Assembly: GCF_003501885.1 (NCBI RefSeq) | Contig: NZ_QWFA01000040.1 | Coordinates: 1 to 42,146 of the forward strand | Direction: 5' to 3' | Length of the DNA stretch: 42,146 nt | Source of the DNA: Streptomyces globisporus | GTDB taxonomy: Bacteria > Actinomycetota > Actinomycetes > Streptomycetales > Streptomycetaceae | Part shown: positions 6,860 through 16,615 of the stretch, in pieces | Numbering within the stretch: the stretch's first letter is position 1 | Layout: every line of letters starts with the position of its first letter | Notes under the pieces: model-generated | The model's database searches: none | Told to the model about the DNA's origin: nothing | The model's input: only the letters and a program-made list of their open reading frames with translations | Program-made: the position numbers and the translations under genes

Positions 6860-8947
6860 ATGCCCACCCCTGCACGGTCGGTCCGCTGGCTGGTCCCCGT
6901 CGTCCTGCTGATCGCCTGGCTCGGCATCGGCGGCGGGCTCGGACCGTACGCCGGAAAGCTCGGCGAGGTCGCCACCAACGACCAGGCCGCCTTCCTGCCC
7001 CAGAACGCCGAGTCCACGCAAGTCATCGAAGCCCAGAAGGCGTTCCAGCAGAACGAGACCCTGCCGGTCATCCTCGTCTGGACCTCGGAGAAGAAGGACG
7101 CCCCGGTCGAGGACGAGCAGCGCGAGGCGGCCACCGGCTCCCTCGCCTCGCTCGCCGGGAGCGACGGCGTCGTCGGAACCCCCTCCCCCGCGCTGCCCTC
7201 GAAGGACGGACTCGCACTCCAGGGCATCGTGCAGCTGAGCCCCGACCTCGGGGACGAGCTGCCGACGGTGCTGGAGGAGGTCGAGAAGGCGGGCGCGTCC
7301 GTGTCCGGTACGACGGTCCAGCTCGCGGGGCCGGCCGCCAGCCAGGCGGATCTGTCCGACGCCTTCGCGGGCATCGACGGGCTGCTGCTCGGGGTTGCCC
7401 TGATCACGGTGCTGGTCATCCTGCTGCTGGTCTACCGCAGTGTGCTGCTGCCCTTCGTCATCATCCTCGGCGCGGTCTTCGCCCTCGGTCTGTCCTGTGC
7501 GATCGTCTACGTCCTCGCCGACCACGACATCGTGCGCGTGGACGGTCAGGTGCAGGGCATCCTGTCCATCCTGGTGATCGGCGCGGCGACGGACTACGCA
7601 CTGTTGCTCACTGCCCGCTTCCGGGAGGAACTCGCCGTCCACGGCGACCGGTTCGCCGCGATGCGTGTCGCGCTGCGTGAGTCCTTCGGCCCGATCACGG
7701 CGAGCGCCGCGACCGTCGCGGCCGGTCTGCTCGCGCTGCTGCTGAGCGACCTCACCAACAACCGGGCCCTCGGCCCCGTGGGCGCGATCGGCATCGTCTG
7801 CTCGGTCCTGAGCGCTCTCACCTTCCTGCCCGCCGCACTGGTCCTGCTGGGCCGGACCGCCTACTGGCCGGCGAAGCCCAAGCCCGCCGAGGACCAGGTG
7901 TCCGATGGTCACGGCATCTGGCACAAGGTCGCGGCCCTCGTCGACCGGGCGCCCCGCAAGGTCTGGGCGATCACCCTGGCGGCTCTGATCGCCTGTGCCG
8001 CGTTCGCCCCGACGCTCACCTCCAAGGGCGTGCCGCTCGACGAGATCTTCGTGAACGACGCGCCGTCCGTGGCCGCCCAGGAGACGCTGAGCGAGCACTT
8101 CCCCGGCGGCTCGGGCAATCCGGCGGTGATCATCGCCGCGGCGGACCGTCTTCCCGAGGTGACCGAGGCCGCCGAGGGTACCGACGGGGTGGACTCGGCC
8201 GTATCGGTGAGCGCGAGCGGGCGGCCGGGCGGCGAACCGCTCGTCGTCGACGGCAAGGTCCGCATCGACGCGACCCTCGACGACGCGGCGGACAGCGACG
8301 GGGCCAAGGAGACGGTCGCCGCGCTGCGCACGGCGGTCCACGCGGTACCGGGATCGGACGCCCTGGTCGGCGGCTACACCGCGCAGCAGTACGACACCCA
8401 GCGCACGGCCGAGGACGACCGTATGCTGATCGTGCCGGTGGTGCTGGCGATCATTCTGGTGATCCTGGTCTTCCTGCTGCGGTCGCTGCTGATGCCGGTA
8501 CTGCTCGTGGCGACCGTGGCACTGAACTTCCTGGCGACGCTGGGCATTTCCTCGCTGGTCTTCACCCATGTGTTCGGCTTCAGCGGCACGGATTCGTCGG
8601 TTCCGCTGTACGGGTTCGTGTTCCTGGTCGCCCTGGGCGTCGACTACAACATCTTCCTGATGTCCCGGGTCCGGGAGGAGTCGCTGCGCCACGGCACGCG
8701 GGAGGGCATCCTGCGTGGGCTGACCACGACCGGCGGGGTCATCACCTCGGCGGGCGTCGTGCTGGCGGCCACCTTCGCGGCGCTGGGCGTGATCCCGCTG
8801 GCGTTCCTGGTCCAGATCGCGTTCATCGTGGCCTTCGGCGTCCTGCTGGACACGCTGGTCGTCCGGTCGCTCCTCGTCCCGGCGCTGGTCCGGGACATCG
8901 GGCCCAAGGCGTGGTGGCCGGGGGCGCTGAGCCGCGAGAGGCCCTGA
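6860..8947 (+). CDS. MMPL-family (RND superfamily) transporter
   Basis: A 695-residue inner-membrane protein with the MMPL/RND layout: an N-terminal helix (WLVPVVLLIAWLGIGGGLG), a large extracytoplasmic loop to about residue 170, five helices (ALITVLVILLLVYRSVLLP; a GAATDYALLLTARFREEL motif with the proton-relay Asp-Tyr), a second loop, and a repeated second half with GVDYNIFLMSRVREE. It exports lipids or hydrophobic compounds using the proton gradient; the cargo here is unknown. The ATG at 6860 with AGGAGA 3 bases upstream is better than the earlier in-frame start at 6815, which falls in the operator. It is under probable MarR control and ends 10 bp before the convergent DUF7144 gene. Confidence 0.92.
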   Translation: MPTPARSVRWLVPVVLLIAWLGIGGGLGPYAGKLGEVATNDQAAFLPQNAESTQVIEAQKAFQQNETLPVILVWTSEKKDAPVEDEQREAATGSLASLAGSDGVVGTPSPALPSKDGLALQGIVQLSPDLGDELPTVLEEVEKAGASVSGTTVQLAGPAASQADLSDAFAGIDGLLLGVALITVLVILLLVYRSVLLPFVIILGAVFALGLSCAIVYVLADHDIVRVDGQVQGILSILVIGAATDYALLLTARFREELAVHGDRFAAMRVALRESFGPITASAATVAAGLLALLLSDLTNNRALGPVGAIGIVCSVLSALTFLPAALVLLGRTAYWPAKPKPAEDQVSDGHGIWHKVAALVDRAPRKVWAITLAALIACAAFAPTLTSKGVPLDEIFVNDAPSVAAQETLSEHFPGGSGNPAVIIAAADRLPEVTEAAEGTDGVDSAVSVSASGRPGGEPLVVDGKVRIDATLDDAADSDGAKETVAALRTAVHAVPGSDALVGGYTAQQYDTQRTAEDDRMLIVPVVLAIILVILVFLLRSLLMPVLLVATVALNFLATLGISSLVFTHVFGFSGTDSSVPLYGFVFLVALGVDYNIFLMSRVREESLRHGTREGILRGLTTTGGVITSAGVVLAATFAALGVIPLAFLVQIAFIVAFGVLLDTLVVRSLLVPALVRDIGPKAWWPGALSRERP

Positions 8948-8957
8948 GAGGAGGGCG

Positions 8958-9536
8958 TCATGGCCGCCGGAGTGCGTCCCCGGGCGCCCAGCCCGGGTCC
9001 CGGTAGGCGGCGAGCGCCCAGATCACGAAGATGTCCAGGGCGATGACGATCACCGACCAGAGGGGCGCGTACGGCAGGAAGAGGAAGTGCGCGAAGAGGT
9101 TCAGGGAGGCGAAGACGATACCGGTCACCCGGGCCCATCGCGCCCCCTTGAGCAGCCCCGCCCCGGTGACGGCGACGCAGACGCCGAGCACCAGGTGGAT
9201 CCAGCCCCAGCCGGTGAGGCTGATGCGGTAGACGTACTCGCCGACGTCGCCGTAGACGTCCCCGTCGGCCAGGGCCGCGATGCCCTCCAGGGCCGCGACG
9301 ACCCCCTGGCAGAGCATCAGCACCCCGGCGAAGAGCACGCCGCCGGTCACCCAGAGGCTGTCCGGGTCGGGCGCGGGAGCGCGCCCGGCCGGACCGTCGC
9401 CGCGCTGCCACGGCGTATCGCCCTGACCGGGCCCCGCCCCCAAGCCGGGCGTATCAGAGACCCCGTAGGGGTCAGCGGCCCGGGACGGATCGGCGGTGTG
9501 GGACGGATCGGCGGCCCGGGAAGGGTCCTCGCTCAT
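8958..9536 (-). CDS. DUF7144-type four-helix membrane protein
   Basis: A 192-residue protein. Residues 1-60 are a disordered, Asp/Pro/Ala-rich tail containing three near-repeats of AADPSxxADPSR, encoded by an imperfect 18-bp tandem repeat at about 9478-9530. Four hydrophobic helices follow (WVTGGVLFAGVLMLCQGVV; WGWIHLVLGVCVAVTGAGLL; WARVTGIVFASLNLFAHFLF; WSVIVIALDIFVIWALAAY), matching the actinobacterial family I know as DUF7144. Its ATG overlaps the stop of the DoxX gene by one base (TGATG), so the two are translationally coupled. The function is unknown. The repeat tract could vary in copy number between strains. Confidence 0.8.
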   Translation of the reverse strand: MSEDPSRAADPSHTADPSRAADPYGVSDTPGLGAGPGQGDTPWQRGDGPAGRAPAPDPDSLWVTGGVLFAGVLMLCQGVVAALEGIAALADGDVYGDVGEYVYRISLTGWGWIHLVLGVCVAVTGAGLLKGARWARVTGIVFASLNLFAHFLFLPYAPLWSVIVIALDIFVIWALAAYRDPGWAPGDALRRP

Positions 9537-10063
9537 CAGGCCGTCTCCTGCTTCTGGGCCGCCTGCCCCTTCGCGCGCCTGCCGACCACCGTCGCGGCCG
9601 CGACCGCGCTGCCCGCGAAGGCCAGCGCGACCATCCAGGGCCGGTCGAAGACATGGCAGGTGACGTGGTCCACGGAGTAGCGCCCGGGGCCGGCCAGACC
9701 GATGGCCGCGGCGGTGAACCCGAGGAACGCCGGGTACTCGTAGCCGCCGCCCTGGGCGAAGAAGCCCGCCGGTGCGTGCACGGCCACCGCACCGGCCATC
9801 GCTCCGGCGGCCGCCGCGCCCGCCGCCGGAGTGGCGAGCCCCAGCGCCAGCAGCACACCGCCACCCGCCTCGCCGAGCCCGGCGGCCACGGCGCTGTGCT
9901 TGGGCGGGTGGAACCCCATCGCCTCCATCGCCGCCGTGGTGCCCTGGATGCCTCCGCCGCCGAACCAGCCGGCCAGCTTCTGGCTGCCGTGGGCGGCGAG
10001 CACCGCCCCGGTGCCGACGCGCAGGGCGAGCAGACCGAGATCACGCCGGTTGATGCAGACCAT
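9536..10063 (-). CDS. DoxX family membrane protein
   Basis: A 175-residue protein with four transmembrane helices. It carries the DoxX-family opening (LGLLALRVGTGAVLAAHGSQ, then KLAGWFGGGG and GLGEAGGGVLLALGLATP). Family members include a thiosulfate:quinone oxidoreductase subunit and a mycobacterial oxidoreductase-complex member (DoxX/SseA/SodA); the substrate here cannot be deduced. The start at 10063 has GGGAG upstream in the leader. The reading frame stays open further upstream but overlaps promoter DNA. It is the first gene of a two-gene operon with the DUF7144 protein (TGATG overlap) and is divergent from fadH. Confidence 0.85.
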   Translation of the reverse strand: MVCINRRDLGLLALRVGTGAVLAAHGSQKLAGWFGGGGIQGTTAAMEAMGFHPPKHSAVAAGLGEAGGGVLLALGLATPAAGAAAAGAMAGAVAVHAPAGFFAQGGGYEYPAFLGFTAAAIGLAGPGRYSVDHVTCHVFDRPWMVALAFAGSAVAAATVVGRRAKGQAAQKQETA

Positions 10064-10196
10064 GAGGACTCCCGGGGCGAGGGGTATCGGATACGGCTCC
10101 CACTCTCGTCGGCGGGCGGTCGGCGGGCGCGGTCGACTACGCCGTACGGGGCACGGACCCGACGACGCACGGCTCGTCGTGCGACGCAGATCATTG

Positions 10197-12283
<2,087 letters not shown>

Positions 12284-12327
12284 ACCCGCCCCGCCCGGGG
12301 GCCCGTACCACCGCGCGCCCCCGTCCT

Positions 12328-12340
12328 TAGGATGCACGTC
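12328..12340 (+). promoter_or_regulatory. -10 element of padR gene, leaderless start
   Basis: TAGGAT at 12328-12333 lies 7 bases before ATG 12341, the spacing expected when transcription begins at or next to the start codon. It overlaps another possible in-frame start at 12332, which argues against that earlier start. Confidence 0.5.
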
Positions 12341-12874
12341 ATGTCACTGCCGCACGCGATTCTCACCGCCCTGCTGGAGAAGCCGTCCTCGGGTCTGGAA
12401 CTGACCCGCAGGTTCGACCGGTCGATCGGCTACTTCTGGTCATCGACCCACCAGCAGATCTATCGCGAGCTGGGCAAACTGGAGCAGGCCGGACGGATCA
12501 GGGCGCTGCCCACGGCTGTGCCGGCCCGGGGGCAGAAGAAGGAGTACGAGGTGCTGCCCGCGGGCCGCGAGGAGCTGGCGGCCTGGGTGGCGCTCCCCGA
12601 GGACCCCCGGCCTGTCCGCGATCCGCTGCTGCTGCGGATGCGGGCGGCCGCGGTCGTCGGAACGCACGGCATGGGCGCGGAGCTGCGCCGCCACCTCGGG
12701 CTGCACGAGCGGCAGCTGGCGGAGTACGAGGAGATCGAGGAGCGGGACTTCACCCCGCCCCCGACGACCGACGAGGGGCGGCTGCGGCATCTGGTGCTGC
12801 GGGGCGGCATCGACCTGGAGACGTTCTGGATCGGCTGGCTGACCCGGGCGATCGCGGACCTGGACGCCGCCTGA
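12341..12874 (+). CDS. PadR-family transcriptional regulator
   Basis: A 177-residue regulator of the PadR type with the C-terminal Vir-like domain. The N-terminal winged helix begins SLPHAILTALLEKPSSGLEL, with the recognition part FWSSTHQQIYRELGKLEQAG and a KKEYEVLPAG wing. The C-terminal half is helical and charged (ERQLAEYEEIEERD), used for dimerisation. ATG 12341 is chosen over 12332 because of the leaderless promoter arrangement. It follows fadH by 57 bases on the same strand, and a TGCAAC/GTTGCA dyad upstream of fadH is its most plausible target. PadR family members often answer phenolic acids; the ligand here is unknown. Confidence 0.88.
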   Translation: MSLPHAILTALLEKPSSGLELTRRFDRSIGYFWSSTHQQIYRELGKLEQAGRIRALPTAVPARGQKKEYEVLPAGREELAAWVALPEDPRPVRDPLLLRMRAAAVVGTHGMGAELRRHLGLHERQLAEYEEIEERDFTPPPTTDEGRLRHLVLRGGIDLETFWIGWLTRAIADLDAA

Positions 12875-12907
12875 CCGCACGGACCGTTCACGGGTGCGGC
12901 GCGGGCG

Positions 12908-13873
12908 TTACGGATGCGGCGCGCCGCCCGCCCGTACGGCCACGGGTTCCGGGACGGCCGCCGGACGCGGGCTGCCGATGACGACCCGCGAAGGCACCGG
13001 ATCCACGGGCGCGGAACCCTCGGGCACCACCTCGCCCGGGTCCGCGTTCCGTGCCTGGGCCCGGCTGAGGAGGATCACCCCGCGCACGGCCGCCGCCGTA
13101 CCGAGCAGAGCGAGGACCAGGCTGACCGGCCCGCCCTGGAGGCGCTCACCGAGCAGGGCCAGGCCGATCGCGGCGGCGGCGACCGGGTTGGCGAGGGTGA
13201 CCACGGCGAGCGGTGCGCCGAGGCCGCCCCGGTACGCGGTCTGGGACAGCAGCAAGCCGCCCATCGCGAAGGCGGAGACGAGCAGCGCCACCGTCAGCAG
13301 CCGCCAGCTGAACAGCGGGCCGCCGGAGTGGTCGGTGACGGCGACCGTGAGGGTCTGGGTGAGCGCGGAGGCTACACCGGAGGTGATCCCGGACGCCGCC
13401 GCGTGCCGCAGCCCGGGGCGGACCCCGGGCCGGCCGAGCCCGGCGACGACCGCCATGGTGGCCGCGCCCACGCCGAGCGCCTCGGGAAGGGTGAGGGTCT
13501 CGTGCGGGGCGGAGCCGCCCGCGGTCATCAACAGCGCGCCGAGGCCGAGCAGGGTCAGGGCGGTGCCCCGCCACTCGGTACGGCCGACCCGGCGTCCGGC
13601 GGCGCGCGCCCCGAGCGGGACGGCGACGACGAGGGTGAGCGCCCCCAGGGGCTGGACCAGGGTGAGCGGGCCGTAGTTGAGCGCGGCGACGTGCAGCAGC
13701 GCACCAGCGGCGTTGAGACCGACCGCCGACCACCAGGCGCCCCGGCCCAGCATCCGCAGGACTCCGGTGCCGGGTTCGATACGCCCGGCGAGCCGGGACT
13801 GGGCGACGGCGGCGGCCGCGTAGGCGACGGCGGAGACGAGGGAGAGCGCGACGGCGAGCAGCATGGCGTTCAT
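12908..13873 (-). CDS. DMT-superfamily (EamA-like) membrane transporter
   Basis: A 321-residue protein with ten hydrophobic segments in two repeats, as in the drug/metabolite transporter superfamily (start AMLLAVALSLVSAVAYAAAA; LLHVAALNYGPLTLVQPLGA; second half PVAAAAIGLALLGERLQGG). The YGPLTLVQPLG and LGERL positions are typical of this actinobacterial subgroup, sometimes compared with magnesium or lipid transporters; no substrate can be named. The C-terminal 50 residues are Pro/Ala-rich and cytoplasmic. Its ATG overlaps the PAP2 stop codon (ATGA), so translation is coupled. It converges with padR across a 33-bp gap. Confidence 0.85.
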   Translation of the reverse strand: MNAMLLAVALSLVSAVAYAAAAVAQSRLAGRIEPGTGVLRMLGRGAWWSAVGLNAAGALLHVAALNYGPLTLVQPLGALTLVVAVPLGARAAGRRVGRTEWRGTALTLLGLGALLMTAGGSAPHETLTLPEALGVGAATMAVVAGLGRPGVRPGLRHAAASGITSGVASALTQTLTVAVTDHSGGPLFSWRLLTVALLVSAFAMGGLLLSQTAYRGGLGAPLAVVTLANPVAAAAIGLALLGERLQGGPVSLVLALLGTAAAVRGVILLSRAQARNADPGEVVPEGSAPVDPVPSRVVIGSPRPAAVPEPVAVRAGGAPHP

Positions 13874-14778
13874 CGCATGCCACCCGCGTAGGTCCCGGAG
13901 CCCACAGGCGCCTCGGCGGCCGCAGGCCGCACGCCGCCCTCGTACGTACCGGAGGCCGCAAGGCGCGCGCCCCCCGCGTAGGCCGGGACCGGAGCCCCCT
14001 CAGCGCTCCCCCACGCGCCCGCCCCCGGCAGCCGCGCCGGGACGGTCCGGGCGGACAGCGGCAGCCGGAACGCGGCGAGGGCGACGGCGAGCAGAGCCAC
14101 GACGACGATCGCGTCGAGCCAGTAGTGGTTCGCCGTGCCCACGACGACGACCAGCGTGAGCGCCGGGTGCAGCAGCCACAGCCGGCGCCACCGCGAGCGG
14201 GTCGCGGCGATCAGCCCGAGGGCGACCATCACGGCCCAGCCGACGTGCAGCGAGGGCATCGCGGCGAACTGGTTCGCCATCGTGTCGGTCGCGGGCGTCT
14301 GCCCGTACACCGTCGGCCCGTAGACCTGACCGGTGTCGACGAGCCCGGCGGCCGGAAGCATCCGGGGCGGGGCCAGCGGGAACAGCAGGTGCAGCACCAG
14401 GGCGGCGGCGGTGAGCGCGGCGAGGACGCGGCGCGAGCGGACGTAGTGGGCGGGGCGGCGCCAGTAGAGCCAGACCAGGAAGAGGGCCGTGGCCGGGAAG
14501 TGCACGGCGGCGTAATAGGTGTTCGCCGCGTGGATCAGGGGCTGGCTGTGCAGCAGCAGCCCCTGGACGGCGCCCTCGCCGGGGAGGTGCAGGGCACGTT
14601 CGAGGTCCCAGACGCTCCCCGCGTTGCGGAACGCCTCCTCGACATGGCCGTTGGCGGCCTGACGGCCGAACTTGTAGGCCAGGAAGAGTCCGGCCACGAG
14701 AAGGAACTCGCGGACGAGGGGCGGTCGGGCACGTATGTCCGGCTCCTGGTCCGTGGGCTCGGTGCGGGCGAGTCTCAC
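13870..14778 (-). CDS. PAP2-superfamily membrane phosphatase
   Basis: A 302-residue polytopic membrane protein. The PAP2 catalytic blocks are a variant: the C2-like block is PSLHVGWAVMV and the C3-like block is ANHYWLDAIVV, where His and Asp act in phosphotransfer. This resembles the inositol-phosphoryl transferase-like (Aur1/Ipt-type) branch rather than classical phosphatidate phosphatases. The substrate is probably a lipid phosphate but is unproven. GTG 14778 is used, with AAGGGGG 5 bases upstream. The C-terminal ~60 residues are low complexity, with near-repeats ending GTYEGGVR and GTYAGGMR. It is first in an operon with the DMT transporter and divergent from the TetR gene across a long inverted-repeat operator. 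Confidence 0.85.
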   Translation of the reverse strand: MRLARTEPTDQEPDIRARPPLVREFLLVAGLFLAYKFGRQAANGHVEEAFRNAGSVWDLERALHLPGEGAVQGLLLHSQPLIHAANTYYAAVHFPATALFLVWLYWRRPAHYVRSRRVLAALTAAALVLHLLFPLAPPRMLPAAGLVDTGQVYGPTVYGQTPATDTMANQFAAMPSLHVGWAVMVALGLIAATRSRWRRLWLLHPALTLVVVVGTANHYWLDAIVVVALLAVALAAFRLPLSARTVPARLPGAGAWGSAEGAPVPAYAGGARLAASGTYEGGVRPAAAEAPVGSGTYAGGMR

Positions 14779-14834
14779 CCGTGCCCCCTTGGATGCGAAG
14801 CGGTAGCGGACGGCCCGGTTCTATCGATCCACGC

Positions 14835-14908
14835 CGTATCGATACGCCAGTGTACCGATACGTTGGCGTATCGGTACACGCACGTATCGGTACACTGGCG
14901 TATCGAGA
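14835..14908. promoter_or_regulatory. Complex inverted-repeat operator between PAP2 and TetR genes
   Basis: A 24-bp sequence at 14839-14862 returns as its exact reverse complement at 14883-14906. Within it GTGTACCGATACG (14850-14862) occurs, and its complement CGTATCGGTACAC occurs twice (14867-14879 and 14883-14895). A separate perfect palindrome, CGTATCGATACG, lies at 14835-14846. The cluster fills the divergent promoter region and is the likely site for the adjacent TetR protein, controlling both directions. Confidence 0.75.
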
Positions 14909-14940
14909 ACCTCGCCGCACCGCCGCTGGAGGTACAGCCC

Positions 14941-15570
14941 ATGCCGTCGCCCGATTCCGTACCGGAGTCAGCCCTCTCGTCCCCCCGGTCGAAGATCACA
15001 CCGGAGCGGGCGCAGGAGCTCTACACGGCGGTGCTGGAACTGTTGCGGGAGAGCGGTTACGAGTCGCTGACGATGGAAGGCGTCGCCTCGCGCACCCGGT
15101 GCGGGAAGTCGACGCTCTACCGGCAGTGGGGCTCCAAGCCGGAGCTGGTGGTGGCCGCGCTGCACGGGACCCGGCGGATGCGGCTCCCGAAGATCGACAC
15201 CGGGACGCTGGCCGGGGACCTGCTGGAGGCCGCGCGGGCGATCGGCGAGGCCGCGGGGAGCGACACCCCGCTGATGCACGCCCTCAGCCATGCCGCGCTG
15301 CAGAGCACGGAGCTGCTGTCCGCGCTGCGCGAGGCGCTGATCCTGCCGGAGGTCGCGGCGATCGACGCGATGGTCCGGCGGGGCCAGGAGCGCGGCGAGA
15401 TCGCGGCGGACCTCCCGGCGGCCGAGTTCGTGGCGGCCCAGCTGCTCGGTGTGCTGCGCGCCCGGCCACTGCTGGAGGGGCGTTACGCGGACGCCGCGTA
15501 TCTGACCCGGTTCGTGGAGCTGGCGATCCTCCCGGGCCTCGGACTCACGGTGGAAGCACCGGAGTCCTGA
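14941..15570 (+). CDS. TetR-family transcriptional regulator
   Basis: A 209-residue regulator with an N-terminal TetR HTH at residues ~25-70 (YESLTMEGVASRTRCGKSTL, then YRQWGSKPELVVAAL) and a TetR_C-type helical ligand domain (HALSHAALQSTELLSALREA). ATG 14941 has TGGAGG 9 bases upstream. Its divergent neighbour is the PAP2-DMT operon, and the array of GTATCGGTAC-type dyads between them (14835-14908) implies it represses both itself and that operon. The 3' end is followed by a strong hairpin at 15653-15684. The ligand is unknown; a membrane-active compound or lipid would fit the context (inference). Confidence 0.9.
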   Translation: MPSPDSVPESALSSPRSKITPERAQELYTAVLELLRESGYESLTMEGVASRTRCGKSTLYRQWGSKPELVVAALHGTRRMRLPKIDTGTLAGDLLEAARAIGEAAGSDTPLMHALSHAALQSTELLSALREALILPEVAAIDAMVRRGQERGEIAADLPAAEFVAAQLLGVLRARPLLEGRYADAAYLTRFVELAILPGLGLTVEAPES

Positions 15571-15652
15571 CAGACGTGGACCACCCGCCCCTGCGGATGG
15601 GGACGGTCCACTCGCGCCGCACCGTGGGGACGGGGGCGGCGCACCGCCCGGC

Positions 15653-15684
15653 CGGCCGGTGACCTCTGCGGAGGTCACCGGCCG
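15653..15684 (+). terminator. Hairpin terminator after tetR gene
   Basis: A perfect 14-bp stem (15653-15666 with 15671-15684) has a TGCG loop and no clear T-tract, as is common in Streptomyces. A second, weaker hairpin closed by GTGGACC/GGTCCAC precedes it at about 15575-15611. Confidence 0.7.
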
Positions 15685-15717
15685 CCCGTGTATCCGTACC
15701 CTCGCCCCCTACCGAAC

Positions 15718-15738
15718 CTAACAAGCGTTTGGTAGATT
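15718..15738 (+). promoter_or_regulatory. Palindromic operator and -10 of the SDR gene
   Basis: Bases 15718-15735 fit CTAnCAAnCGnTTGnTAG, with 14 of 18 positions symmetrical. A TAGATT -10 (15733-15738) overlaps its right end. The form is typical of a TetR-family site. It does not resemble the operator of the nearby tetR gene, so a regulator encoded elsewhere is likely. Confidence 0.55.
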
Positions 15739-15758
15739 CTGATGCAGGAGGGCCGACC

Positions 15759-16547
15759 ATGGACGACCAGCCCCACGCGATGGACTTCACCGGGCGGGCC
15801 GTGCTCGTCACCGGCGGCACCAGGGGCCTGGGTGCCGCGATCGCGAGAGCCTTTCTGGCGAGCGGCGCGGACGTCCTGGTCTGCGGGCGCTCGACACCGG
15901 CCACCCTGCCGTCGACGGGCGGGCGCGAGGCCGCGTTCCGGGCGGCGGACCTGCGGGATCCGGTGGCGGCGGCGGGCATCGTCGCAGCCACCGCGGAGCG
16001 GTTCGGACGGCTAGACGTGCTGGTGAACAACGCCGGCGGCTCCCCGAACGCCGACTCGGCCACGGTCTCGCCGCGCTTCGTGGAGAAGGTGGTCGCGCTC
16101 AACCTCCTCGCCCCCTTCTACACGGCCCAGCCGGCGAACCTGGTGATGCGGGAGCAGCCGGGCGGCGGGAGCGTGATCAATATCGGCAGCGTCTCCGCCC
16201 ACGACCCGCAGCCGGGCACCGCCGCCTACTCCGCCGCCAAGGCGGGCCTGCTCGGGCTGACCCGGGCACTGGCTCTGGAATGGGCACCCCGGGTCAGGGT
16301 CAACCACATCACGGCGGGCCTCATCCGGACCGAGAACGCCGCTGCACTGTACGGGGAGGACGGCGGGGACGCCGTGGCGGGCGTCGTTCCGATGGGGCGA
16401 CTGGCGGAGCCGGACGATGTGGCGCGGGCCTGCCTCTGGCTGGCCTGCGACCTCTCCTCGTACGTCAACGGCGCCGACCTGGCCGTCCACGGAGGCGGCG
16501 AGATCCCGGCCAGGTACACGGCCCCCCGCCGCCCCGCACTCCCTTAA
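15759..16547 (+). CDS. Short-chain dehydrogenase/reductase (SDR)
   Basis: A 262-residue classical SDR. It has the cofactor motif TGGTRGLG (residues ~19-26), NNAGG after the fourth strand, and the catalytic triad Ser (in IGSVSAH) and Tyr/Lys in AAYSAAKAG. The C-terminal region ENAAALYGE to NGADLAVHGGGE is the usual substrate loop and end. It oxidises or reduces a hydroxyl/keto group with NAD(P); the substrate is unknown. ATG 15759 has an AGGAGGG ribosome site 5 bases upstream. It is monocistronic by appearance, with its own TetR-type palindrome overlapping the -10. Confidence 0.9.
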   Translation: MDDQPHAMDFTGRAVLVTGGTRGLGAAIARAFLASGADVLVCGRSTPATLPSTGGREAAFRAADLRDPVAAAGIVAATAERFGRLDVLVNNAGGSPNADSATVSPRFVEKVVALNLLAPFYTAQPANLVMREQPGGGSVINIGSVSAHDPQPGTAAYSAAKAGLLGLTRALALEWAPRVRVNHITAGLIRTENAAALYGEDGGDAVAGVVPMGRLAEPDDVARACLWLACDLSSYVNGADLAVHGGGEIPARYTAPRRPALP

Positions 16548-16555
16548 TGGTCACC

Positions 16556-16596
16556 TTGACTCTAATGACATCGACCCCTTATCGTCGTCATGACGA
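16556..16596 (+). promoter_or_regulatory. Promoter of the SPFH/NAD-kinase-like operon with palindrome at the start site
   Basis: TTGACT (16556-16561) and TATCGT (16580-16585) are separated by 18 bp, one of the best vegetative-type promoters in the window. The perfect 12-bp palindrome TCGTCATGACGA (16585-16596) sits where transcription should begin and could be an operator. Confidence 0.6.
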
Positions 16597-16615
16597 AATC
16601 AAGGGGGTTCTCATC

